Below are positions 1 through 7,608 of a DNA stretch of 10,443 bases, piece by piece. The position numbers and the translations under genes were made by a program. The notes under the pieces are model-generated. The model was not told the DNA's origin. It did not search any database and saw only the letters and a program-made list of their open reading frames with translations. The number at the start of each line of letters is the position of its first letter. The stretch's first letter is position 1. Source of the stretch: Betaproteobacteria bacterium (lineage in GTDB: Bacteria > Pseudomonadota > Gammaproteobacteria > Burkholderiales > Usitatibacteraceae); assembly GCA_012274175.1 (NCBI GenBank), contig JAAOZZ010000237.1, positions 1-10,443 of the forward strand, in the 5' to 3' direction.

Positions 1-2234
<2,234 letters not shown>

Positions 2235-2253
2235 CTATGTTTCATGGCTTGGG

Positions 2254-2274
2254 CGGATTCACCGGCTGAATCCG
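2254..2274 (-). terminator. Hairpin over the lysE stop codon (no U-tract)
   Basis: CGGATTCA and TGAATCCG form a perfect 8-bp stem around a 5-nt loop. The stem contains the lysE TGA (2259-2261). No T-run follows on the minus strand, so it does not meet the intrinsic terminator pattern. It may protect the 3' end of the lysE message or assist Rho-dependent release in the 51-bp lysE-obgE gap. The function is a guess. Confidence 0.3.
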
Positions 2275-2882
2275 GGAAGCGCGACGCGGATCCCGAGCGC
2301 GATGAACGTGAGCCCCGCGAAGACGTTGAGCCGCTCGCCGATCGCGGGACGCTGTCGGATGCGCTCGCCGATCCACCCGGAGAAGAGCGCGACGGCGCTG
2401 AAGATCACCGCCGTCTGCGCCATGAAGATCGCGCCCAGGAGCGCCATCTGCGCCCCGACGTGCCCCGCGTCCCGGGCCACGAACTGCGGCAGGAACGACA
2501 GGAAGAAGAGCGTGACCTTGGGATTGAGGGCGTTGCCGATCACGCTCTGGCGGTAGATGGTCGCGAGGGTGCGCGCGTTGCCCGCGGCCTCGAGCGCGAA
2601 GGACGCGCGATGGCGCAGCGCCTGGACGCCGATCCACGCGAGGTACGCGGCTCCCGCATAGCGCACGGCGTTGAAGGCGAGGTCCGAGGAACGGATCAAG
2701 GCAGCCACGCCGAGGGCGGCGAGGGTGGTGTGGAAGATGCACCCGGTGGCGAAGCCCAGGGCCGCCGCGAGCCCGGCCCTGCGCCCCTGGCTCACGCCGC
2801 GCGCGAGCACGTACACGATGTCGGGTCCCGGCGCGATGGTGAGCAGCGCCGAGGCGACGAGGAAGAGTCCGATCTGCGGCAT
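2259..2882 (-). CDS. LysE/RhtB-family amino-acid exporter
   Basis: This is an inner-membrane protein of the LysE superfamily, whose members export amino acids such as lysine, threonine, homoserine lactone or leucine. The substrate cannot be told from sequence. The 207 residues are typical of the family. Signature elements are TIAPGPD (15-21) in the first membrane helix, [11 protein letters not shown] (75-85), and the [18 protein letters not shown] segment (117-134). Five or six hydrophobic helices span the protein. A Shine-Dalgarno-like GGGGAAG lies about 6 nt before the ATG. The gene starts only 15 nt past the rpmA terminator, so it depends on read-through or on a promoter inside the rpmA end. 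A LysE gene here is unusual, since rpmA is normally followed directly by obgE in related genomes. Confidence 0.9.
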   Translation of the reverse strand: MPQIGLFLVASALLTIAPGPDIVYVLARGVSQGRRAGLAAALGFATGCIFHTTLAALGVAALIRSSDLAFNAVRYAGAAYLAWIGVQALRHRASFALEAAGNARTLATIYRQSVIGNALNPKVTLFFLSFLPQFVARDAGHVGAQMALLGAIFMAQTAVIFSAVALFSGWIGERIRQRPAIGERLNVFAGLTFIALGIRVALPGFSR

Positions 2883-2897
2883 GGTCGCTTCCCCAAC

Positions 2898-2924
2898 AAA
2901 AAAGCCCCGTGCGACGACGGGGCT
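2898..2924 (-). terminator. Intrinsic terminator of rplU-rpmA
   Basis: On the minus strand AGCCCCGT (2924-2917) pairs perfectly with ACGGGGCT (2910-2903) around a 6-nt loop and runs straight into six T residues (2903-2898). Flanking A/T bases can extend the stem. It lies 25 nt past the rpmA stop and 15 nt before the lysE start, so it separates the ribosomal operon from lysE-obgE-proB unless it leaks. Confidence 0.9.
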
Positions 2925-2948
2925 CTTCTGCCGGGGCGGAAGGAGCCG

Positions 2949-3212
2949 TCAGGCTTGCGGCGGCTCGACCGACACGGTGCGCTTCTTCGCGGAGCCCTGG
3001 GTGAAGTACTTCACCTTGCCCGTGACTTTCGCGAACAGCGTGTGGTCCTTGCCGATGCCCACGTTCGTTCCAGGGTGGAAATTCGTGCCGCGCTGGCGAA
3101 CGAGGATGGAGCCCGCGCTCACGAGCTCTCCGCCGTAGGCCTTGAGGCCCAGGCGCTTGCTCTCGGAATCGCGTCCGTTGCGGGAAGACCCGCCTGCTTT
3201 CTTGTGTGCCAT
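2949..3212 (-). CDS. rpmA: 50S ribosomal protein L27
   Basis: L27 is a large-subunit protein whose N-terminal tail reaches the peptidyl transferase centre. The 87 residues carry the hallmark [20 protein letters not shown] start, followed by [35 protein letters not shown] and a basic C-terminus. No N-terminal cleavage extension of the Firmicutes type is present. It lies 42 nt downstream of rplU with no promoter or terminator between, so the two are co-transcribed. The strong terminator at 2898-2924 ends the unit. Confidence 0.98.
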   Translation of the reverse strand: MAHKKAGGSSRNGRDSESKRLGLKAYGGELVSAGSILVRQRGTNFHPGTNVGIGKDHTLFAKVTGKVKYFTQGSAKKRTVSVEPPQA

Positions 3213-3254
3213 GGTTGCTGTTCCAGTTTGCGTTGGGTTTCGGCGATGCCCGCG

Positions 3255-3563
3255 CTAGGCGATGGAATCCACACGGATCTCCGTGTAGTTCTGGCGATGC
3301 CCTTGGGTCTTCTGGTAATGCTTGCGCCGGCGCAGCTTGAATATCTTCAGCTTCGTGCCGCGACCGTGGGCGAGCACCGTGGCGGAGACTTTCGCGCCCG
3401 ACACGAGGGGGTTACCGAGCTTCACGGCGTCGCCGTCCGCTACCATCAGCACCTGGTCGAGGACGATCTGAGCGCCAACGTCTGCCGGTATCTGTTCTAT
3501 TTTGATTTTTTCGCCGGGGGCTACGCGATACTGCTTGCCGCCGGTTTTTATGACCGCGTACAT
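3255..3563 (-). CDS. rplU: 50S ribosomal protein L21
   Basis: L21 binds 23S rRNA in the large subunit. The 102-residue product starts [20 protein letters not shown] and contains [14 protein letters not shown], a basic [21 protein letters not shown] block and the C-terminus [10 protein letters not shown], all typical of L21. The frame is open upstream to 3677, but the ATG at 3563 is chosen. It matches the family N-terminus, has an AGGAG about 6 nt upstream, and lies downstream of the promoter at 3627-3655, which the longer frame would overlap. First gene of the rplU-rpmA unit. Confidence 0.98.
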   Translation of the reverse strand: MYAVIKTGGKQYRVAPGEKIKIEQIPADVGAQIVLDQVLMVADGDAVKLGNPLVSGAKVSATVLAHGRGTKLKIFKLRRRKHYQKTQGHRQNYTEIRVDSIA

Positions 3564-3595
3564 TGTGGACTCCTGGGGTTTGCGTAAATTTTGTC

Positions 3596-3618
3596 CAGCC
3601 GGTGTCCTGCACCGACTG
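3596..3618 (-). promoter_or_regulatory. 5'-terminal stem-loop in the rplU leader
   Basis: CGGTG (3600-3604) pairs with CACCG (3610-3614) around a 5-nt loop. After one mismatch, CAG (3596-3598) pairs with CTG (3616-3618). With a start point expected near 3620, the stem would begin at about the second transcribed base. It could stabilise the mRNA 5' end or be a target for autoregulation by L21. The pairing is directly visible; the role is inferred. Confidence 0.4.
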
Positions 3619-3631
3619 AACTGGCTATAAT
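3603..3631 (+). promoter_or_regulatory. ispB: Possible ispB promoter overlapping the rplU promoter
   Basis: A perfect TATAAT stands at 3626-3631 on the plus strand, pointing toward ispB. It shares five bases with the TATTAT of the opposite-strand rplU promoter. The hexamer 17 bp upstream (TGTCCT) is a poor -35 match and no TGn extension is present. The resulting leader to ispB would be about 78 nt. Plausible but weak. Confidence 0.25.
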
Positions 3632-3655
3632 ACGCGAAATACCCCATAAGGTCAA
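3627..3655 (-). promoter_or_regulatory. rplU: Sigma-70 promoter of rplU-rpmA
   Basis: On the minus strand TTGACC (3655-3650) and TATTAT (3632-3627) are separated by exactly 17 bp, close to consensus. The predicted start near 3620 gives a 5' leader of about 57 nt containing a stem-loop and the AGGAG of rplU. This is the strongest promoter in the window, as expected for ribosomal genes. Confidence 0.85.
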
Positions 3656-3683
3656 AGACTTGTCCGGGGCCCTCCAAGGGCGA

Positions 3684-3698
3684 GGCGGACCGTCCGCC
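3684..3698. promoter_or_regulatory. Perfect 7-bp palindrome before ispB
   Basis: GGCGGAC and GTCCGCC flank a single C. The palindrome is 17 nt before the ispB start and about 30 bp upstream of the rplU -35. In RNA it can form a 6-bp stem with a 3-nt loop where a ribosome binding site would normally lie. In DNA it could be an operator in the divergent rplU/ispB region. Function unknown. Confidence 0.3.
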
Positions 3699-3715
3699 AA
3701 CGCTTCCCGCAGCCC

Positions 3716-4705
3716 ATGAACCATCCCCTTGCCCCCGTGAGCCTCGAATCGATCCGCGCGCCCATCGTTGCCGACCTGGGGCGCGTCGACGACGTGATTC
3801 GCCGCCGGCTCGATTCCGACGTCGTCCTGATCCGCACCGTCGCCCATTACATCGTAGGCAGCGGCGGCAAGCGGCTGCGCCCGGCGCTGGTGCTGCTCGC
3901 GGCCAACGCGTTCGGCGCCGAGGGCGGCGCCAAGCACGAGCTCGCCGCGGTGATCGAGTTCATCCACACCGCGACGTTGCTGCACGACGACGTGGTGGAC
4001 GAATCGAGCTTGCGCCGCGGGAGGAAGACCGCGAACGCCGAGTTCGGCAACGCCGCCTCGGTGCTGGTGGGCGACTTCCTCTACTCCCGCGCGTTCCAGA
4101 TGATCGTGGAGGCGGGGAGCCTGCGCATCATGAAGGTCCTCGCGGACGCGACCAACGTGATCGCCGAGGGCGAGGTGCTGCAACTGCTGAACGTGCACGA
4201 CGCGGCCACCGACGAGGAGCAGTACCTGCGGGTGATCCGCTACAAGACCGCGAAGCTCTTCGAGGCCGCCACCCAGGTGGGCGCGATCCTCGGCGGCGCC
4301 GGGCCCGAGGTCGAGCGCGCGATCGCCGAGTACGGCATGCACCTGGGCACCGCGTTCCAGCTCATCGACGACGTGCTCGACTATTCCGGCGACCTGCACG
4401 AGACGGGCAAGAACCTGGGCGACGACCTGGCCGAAGGCAAGCCCACGCTGCCGCTCATCCACGCCATGCGCGCCGGCAACGAGGCGGAGCGCGCGCTCGT
4501 GCGCCACGCGATCGAGCAGGGCGGCAAGTCGGATCTCGATGGCGTGATGGCCGCGATCCAGCGCGTGGGCGCCCTGGACTACGCGCGGGAATGCGCGCGG
4601 GGCGAAGCGGCGATCGCGACCGCGCGGCTAGCGTCGCTGCCCGATTCCGCCTGCCGGGACAGTCTGCTACAATTGGCCCACTTTTCAGTCGAGCGAAAGT
4701 TCTAG
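3716..4705 (+). CDS. ispB: Octaprenyl diphosphate synthase (long-chain trans-prenyltransferase)
   Basis: IspB condenses isopentenyl diphosphate units onto farnesyl diphosphate to make the ubiquinone/menaquinone side chain. The 329 residues show GGKRLRP (50-56), the first aspartate-rich motif DDVVD (91-95) inside [19 protein letters not shown] (119-127), KTAKLFE (177-183), the second aspartate-rich motif DDVLD (218-222) inside [10 protein letters not shown], and [14 protein letters not shown] (235-248). The residue five before the first motif is A86, a small side chain that in this family permits long products. An exact C40 length is inferred from the proteobacterial context. No clear Shine-Dalgarno precedes the ATG, so a GTG seven codons later (3737) remains possible. 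Divergent from rplU, with a hairpin terminator after the gene. Confidence 0.95.
   Translation: MNHPLAPVSLESIRAPIVADLGRVDDVIRRRLDSDVVLIRTVAHYIVGSGGKRLRPALVLLAANAFGAEGGAKHELAAVIEFIHTATLLHDDVVDESSLRRGRKTANAEFGNAASVLVGDFLYSRAFQMIVEAGSLRIMKVLADATNVIAEGEVLQLLNVHDAATDEEQYLRVIRYKTAKLFEAATQVGAILGGAGPEVERAIAEYGMHLGTAFQLIDDVLDYSGDLHETGKNLGDDLAEGKPTLPLIHAMRAGNEAERALVRHAIEQGGKSDLDGVMAAIQRVGALDYARECARGEAAIATARLASLPDSACRDSLLQLAHFSVERKF
4645..4673 (+). promoter_or_regulatory. Probable tRNA-Pro promoter inside the ispB 3' end
   Basis: TGCTACAAT (4665-4673) is an extended -10 (TG, one base, TACAAT). TTCCGC lies 17 bp upstream as a weak -35. Transcription would begin near 4680, inside the last codons of ispB and about 70 nt before the mature tRNA. 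The hairpin at 4721-4740 would lie in the tRNA precursor. Confidence 0.45.
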
Positions 4706-4720
4706 CTCTTCTGATCCTCG

Positions 4721-4745
4721 GGGGCGCTTCTCGGCGCCCCTTTGT
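4721..4745 (+). terminator. GC-rich hairpin terminator after ispB
   Basis: GGGGCGC (4721-4727) pairs perfectly with GCGCCCC (4734-4740) around a 6-nt loop, followed by TTTGT. The T-tract is short, so termination is probably partial. It sits 15 nt past the ispB stop and 8 nt before the tRNA gene. If it leaks, ispB read-through also supplies tRNA precursor. Confidence 0.6.
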
Positions 4746-4748
4746 CCT

Positions 4749-4827
<79 letters not shown>

Positions 4828-4854
4828 CTTCCTTCCCGCGGTACGGTGCCGAGC

Positions 4855-5406
4855 TCAGCCGGGCGGGAACGCCACGTTGCGCCGGGCCATCATCGCGCGC
4901 CCGATCGCCTCGCGATCCCGCGCGTCGAGCCAGCGCTCGAACGCTTCCCGCAGCGCCGGCTCCTCCGCGAGGAGGTGGCTCTCGTAGCCCGCGGCGAAGG
5001 CGCGCACGTCCGCTTCGGGCAGCGAGCGCTCGAGCCCCTCGGCGATCCCCTCGAGCGGTTTGCGCAGCCGTACCCATGCCGCTTCCAGCTCGCGATGGCC
5101 GGCCTCGAGCTGACTGCGCAGGGATCGGAAGCGCTCCGCCTGCTCCGCGTCCGCGATGCGCCGCTCGAGGAGCGGGAAGACGTCCTTCTCCTCGTCTTCG
5201 TGGTGGTCCGCGGCCGCCTTGGCGAAGTAGTGCAGCACCGCATAGGCCGCCGCGCTCGCCTCGGCGTCCACGCCCCGGGCCTCCAGGTGCGCTCGCAAGC
5301 GCTCCAGCGTCTCCAGCTGCTTCTCGATGCGCCGATGGCAGCCGAGGAGCATCTCGAGCGGATCGTCGAAGCCCGCGGCCGTCTGGAATTGCAGGCCTCT
5401 CCCCAT
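4855..5406 (-). CDS. Hemerythrin-domain protein
   Basis: This is a soluble four-helix protein of the bacterial hemerythrin family, which binds a non-haem di-iron centre and can sense or carry O2 or respond to NO and iron. The 183 residues contain spaced His/acidic ligand candidates: H24 (GCHRRIEKQLETLERL), H59 (LHYFAKA), HHEDEEKDVFPLLE with H68/H69 and E72, H104 (GHRELEAAW), and H144 with E148/E149 (YESHLLAEE). There is no signal peptide or membrane segment. The frame is open much farther upstream, but that part is low-complexity Arg/Pro/Gly typical of antisense GC-rich DNA. The ATG at 5406 gives the family-like FDDPLEML start. It has no strong Shine-Dalgarno. It lies 47 nt downstream of the small membrane protein gene, probably co-transcribed, and is convergent with the tRNA. 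Its exact role is unknown. Confidence 0.85.
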   Translation of the reverse strand: MGRGLQFQTAAGFDDPLEMLLGCHRRIEKQLETLERLRAHLEARGVDAEASAAAYAVLHYFAKAAADHHEDEEKDVFPLLERRIADAEQAERFRSLRSQLEAGHRELEAAWVRLRKPLEGIAEGLERSLPEADVRAFAAGYESHLLAEEPALREAFERWLDARDREAIGRAMMARRNVAFPPG

Positions 5407-5453
5407 CACCGTGCGATTGCGCGGGGAGCGAAAGGTTGCGGCGCGCGACGAGC

Positions 5454-5831
5454 TCACGTGCGATTCCGTTGCGCGTGCCCACGACCGATCACGGCGACCA
5501 ATGCCGCGGCACCCAGGGCGAGCAAGCCCAGCGGAAGCTGGAGCATCGCGGGCGTGTCGACCGTATCCGGGGCGATCGTGCCCCTGGCCCAGAGGGCGCC
5601 CACGCCGGCCGGGTCCTTTGACCGGTCCGGCGTGGGCGCCGCGCTCCTGGGTTCCTTGCCGTAGGTCGGCGCATTGGGGGCCGCGTCCGCATTGCCCGCG
5701 AGCACGAGTGCCGCGAATCCCAGCACGAGCGCCACCACGATCCCGCTCACGAAGGCCTTCGCGCCCAGGTGGAGGAAGTCGGAGAGGACGGCGGGAGCCT
5801 CGGGCTTTCCTGACGCGGTTCTTTCGGCCAT
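5454..5831 (-). CDS. Small two-TM protein, family not recognised
   Basis: The 125-residue product is not assigned to a family. It has a short soluble N-terminus (MAERTASGKPEAPAVLSDFL), a strong hydrophobic segment at about 26-46, a 48-residue Pro/Ala/charged linker, a second hydrophobic segment at about 95-116, and a basic tail (GRGHAQRNRT). Coding is supported by a good AGGAG ribosome site about 10 nt before the ATG and by clean membrane segments. It may be an inner-membrane hairpin with both ends in the cytoplasm. The C-terminal hydrophobic-then-basic layout also recalls sorting signals, but no LPXTG, VPEP or similar motif precedes it. It is divergent from the regulator operon at 6026 and 47 nt upstream of the hemerythrin gene. 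The linker DNA carries a very large hairpin (separate entry). Confidence 0.7.
   Translation of the reverse strand: MAERTASGKPEAPAVLSDFLHLGAKAFVSGIVVALVLGFAALVLAGNADAAPNAPTYGKEPRSAAPTPDRSKDPAGVGALWARGTIAPDTVDTPAMLQLPLGLLALGAAALVAVIGRGHAQRNRT
5595..5640 (-). repeat. 46-nt long-stem hairpin inside the small membrane protein gene
   Basis: The arms GGCGCCCACGCCGG (5595-5608) and CCGGCGTGGGCGCC (5627-5640) are a perfect 14-bp inverted repeat. Inside them 5609-5610 can pair with 5624-5625, and GGTC (5612-5615) pairs with GACC (5620-5623), leaving two single-base bulges and a CTTT loop. The total is about 20 bp. It is translated as part of the linker between the two membrane segments (residues 64-79). 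It is the strongest secondary structure I found and has no T-run. Confidence 0.75.
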
Positions 5832-6025
5832 GTCTTCTTCTCCTGGTGCGCCCGATGGAAGCGGGCAGGCTCATTTCGCGCCCGCGCGCTGGCGTGGGTG
5901 CGACGCAAAAGGGGCGCACGCAGGAAGATTTGTGGCAGGAAAATGGCGCCGGCCTCCATTCCATGGGCCGCGCGGGGCGCGAAAAGCCGCGGGAGTCTTC
6001 GGCGCGTCCCCTATAATCCGTCGCC
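5832..6025. promoter_or_regulatory. Divergent intergenic region of the two-component operon
   Basis: These 194 bp separate the leftward membrane-protein gene from the rightward regulator operon and must hold promoters for both. A near-perfect direct repeat, GCAGGAAGAT (5920-5929) and GCAGGAAAAT (5935-5944), has a 15-nt period. It is a candidate binding site for an OmpR-type regulator, though this is unproven. I could not identify a convincing -35/-10 pair for the minus-strand gene. Confidence 0.4.
6012..6017 (+). promoter_or_regulatory. TATAAT -10 box placed for leaderless regulator mRNA
   Basis: A perfect TATAAT ends 8 bp before the ATG at 6026, so transcription would start at or within a couple of bases of the start codon. 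No Shine-Dalgarno precedes the ATG, which agrees with a leaderless message. The expected -35 position (5989-5994, GCGGGA) does not match consensus, so an activator or an alternative mode of recognition would be needed. Confidence 0.45.
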
Positions 6026-6721
6026 ATGGCACGACGCATCGCGCTCGTCGAGGACGATCCCACCATCCGGCAGAACTACGTCGACGCACTCGGACGCGCC
6101 GGCTATGACGTGGCCGCGTTCGGCGATCGCGCGAGCGCATCGCGCACGCTGGCCGCGCGCCTGCCGGAGCTCGCGATCATCGATATCGGCCTGGGCGCCG
6201 ACATCGATGGCGGCTTCGCCCTGTGCCGCGAGCTGAGGAGTGCCAGCGCGCGCCTGCCGATCATCTTCCTTTCGGCGCGGGATTCCGACTTCGACATCGT
6301 CTCGGGCCTGCGGCTGGGCGCCGACGACTACCTCACCAAGGACGTGAGCCTGCCGCACCTGCTTGCGCGCATCGCGGCCCTCTTCCGGCGCGTGGACGCC
6401 GCGGAGCAGGAGACGCCGTCCGACGAGGTACTGCACCGCGGAACGCTCGCCCTCGATGCGCAGCGCATGGCGGCCACGTGGCGCTCGAAGCCTGTGGACC
6501 TGACGGTGACGGAATTCTGGATGGTGCATTCGCTCGCGCGCCATCCGGGCCACGTGAAGGGGCGCGAGCAGCTGATGCGGGACGCGGAGATGGTGGTCGA
6601 CGACGGCACCATCACCTCCCACGTGAAGCGCATCCGCCGCAAGTTTCTCGCCGTCGATCCCGCCTTCGACGCGATCGACACCGTGTACGGCATGGGCTAT
6701 CGCTGGAAGGAACCGTCCTGA
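6026..6721 (+). CDS. OmpR-type response regulator, PdsR-like
   Basis: This is a DNA-binding response regulator of a two-component system. The 231 residues have a receiver domain (1-120) with acidic pair D10/D11, phospho-acceptor D53 in LAIIDIGLG, S83 in IFLSARD and K105 in YLTKDVSLPHLLARI. A winged-helix output domain (about 135-229) contains DLTVTEFWMVHSLARHPGHV and TITSHVKRIRRKF, ending DTVYGMGYRW. The DIDGGF...RDSDFD...SGLRLGADDYLTKDVSLPHL pattern matches what I recall of the 'proteobacterial dedicated sortase system' regulator PdsR. No sortase is visible here. Its TGA touches the next gene and its partner kinase lies two genes on. It probably controls the operon itself and perhaps the divergent membrane-protein gene. 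Confidence 0.92.
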   Translation: MARRIALVEDDPTIRQNYVDALGRAGYDVAAFGDRASASRTLAARLPELAIIDIGLGADIDGGFALCRELRSASARLPIIFLSARDSDFDIVSGLRLGADDYLTKDVSLPHLLARIAALFRRVDAAEQETPSDEVLHRGTLALDAQRMAATWRSKPVDLTVTEFWMVHSLARHPGHVKGREQLMRDAEMVVDDGTITSHVKRIRRKFLAVDPAFDAIDTVYGMGYRWKEPS

Positions 6722-6726
6722 GGACC

Positions 6727-7608
6727 GTGCTCGCGGCGCTCGTCGCGCTCGCCGGCGCGACGGGTGCCCTCGCGGATGCGGCCGGCTCCCATTGGTACGT
6801 GCAGGTCGACAACGACGTGCTCTACGGCACCGACCGCTGGTACACGAGCGGAGTGCGGATCGCGCGGGTGGCCCAGAAGGGCGACCATGAGATCGAATGG
6901 GGAGTGCTGCAGGAGATCTATACGCCTGAAGCCAATCGCAGCAACCCGATAGACCGCCCGCCCGCAGCACGGCTGCTCGCGACCGTCGCACGCCACGATC
7001 GCGCGCCCGGCGATTGGCGCACCCTCGAGCTCGACCTCGGCGTGACGGGGCCGGCCGCGCTCGGCCGGCAGGCCCAGGACTTCATCCACCGTTTCGTACC
7101 CGCCCCCCACGAGGAATGGTCCCACCAGCGCTCGAATCGCCTCGACGCGCAGGTGACCTGGGTGCGCTCCCAGCGTCTCGGCTCCAGCGCCGACCGGGCC
7201 CGGCGGGTCTACATCCATTACGGCGTGGTGGCGGGCAACCAGGTCGCCTTCGCACACGCGGGAATCGAGCTGCGCTTCGGGCACGGCGCGGCGGCCGAGA
7301 TGTCGAGCCCGGTGCAGCGCTTCGCGGCCACGCCGCCGCCGGCGCTCGCGCCGGGGACGGGCGGGTGGAGCTTCTTCGCGGGCGCCAACGTGCGCGCCGT
7401 CGCACGCGACCTGCTGCTCGATCCCAACACCGCGCTCTCCGATCCGGATCCCGAGCGCCGCCGCATCGTCCGGCGCTATACGCTGGGTGCCACGTGGATC
7501 AACCGCTGGAGCTCGATCGCATTCGCGATGGCCCACGACTCGGCGGAATTCGTCGGCCAGCGCAGGTCCCATGGGTTCGGCTCCGTCACCGTCCACCTCG
7601 AGTTCTGA
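6727..7608 (+). CDS. LpxR-family outer-membrane lipid A deacylase
   Basis: LpxR-family (DUF2219) proteins are outer-membrane beta-barrels that remove the 3'-acyloxyacyl chain of lipid A. Recognisable elements are the QVDNDVLYGTDRWYTSG block just after the signal peptide, LQEIYTP, DRPPAARLL (family DRPYAGWLY region), LGVTGPAALGRQAQDFIHRF with the candidate catalytic His in FIHR, DLLLDPNTALSD, EFVGQRR and a C-terminal F typical of barrels. The Asp/Asn, Thr-Ser and His active-site candidates are all present. The start is uncertain. The GTG at 6727 is the first standard codon, but it has no well-spaced ribosome site and gives a signal peptide lacking a basic residue. A CTG at 6718 fits better on both counts (see findings). 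The 3' end overlaps the kinase gene by 38 nt. The family call is good; activity is inferred. Confidence 0.82.
   Translation: MLAALVALAGATGALADAAGSHWYVQVDNDVLYGTDRWYTSGVRIARVAQKGDHEIEWGVLQEIYTPEANRSNPIDRPPAARLLATVARHDRAPGDWRTLELDLGVTGPAALGRQAQDFIHRFVPAPHEEWSHQRSNRLDAQVTWVRSQRLGSSADRARRVYIHYGVVAGNQVAFAHAGIELRFGHGAAAEMSSPVQRFAATPPPALAPGTGGWSFFAGANVRAVARDLLLDPNTALSDPDPERRRIVRRYTLGATWINRWSSIAFAMAHDSAEFVGQRRSHGFGSVTVHLEF

Noticed and set aside
2244..3587. Long plus-strand open frame (447 codons) over lysE, rpmA and rplU.
   Set aside because: It is antisense to three clearly recognisable genes, crosses a terminator, and has the biased composition of a GC-rich shadow frame.
3564..3677. Longer rplU start at 3677 (38 extra residues).
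   Set aside because: The extension would span the near-consensus rplU promoter and lies upstream of the AGGAG and the family N-terminus [14 protein letters not shown].
5690..5831. An LPXTG or PEP-CTERM sorting signal in the 125-residue protein.
   Set aside because: Neither LPxTG nor VPEP is present. QLPLG in the second hydrophobic segment is not a match, so only the general hydrophobic-basic layout is noted.
5407..6066. Upstream extension of the hemerythrin frame to a 403-residue protein.
   Set aside because: The added N-terminal part is Arg/Pro/Gly-rich low complexity, overlaps the well-supported membrane-protein gene and the divergent promoter region, and has no family resemblance.
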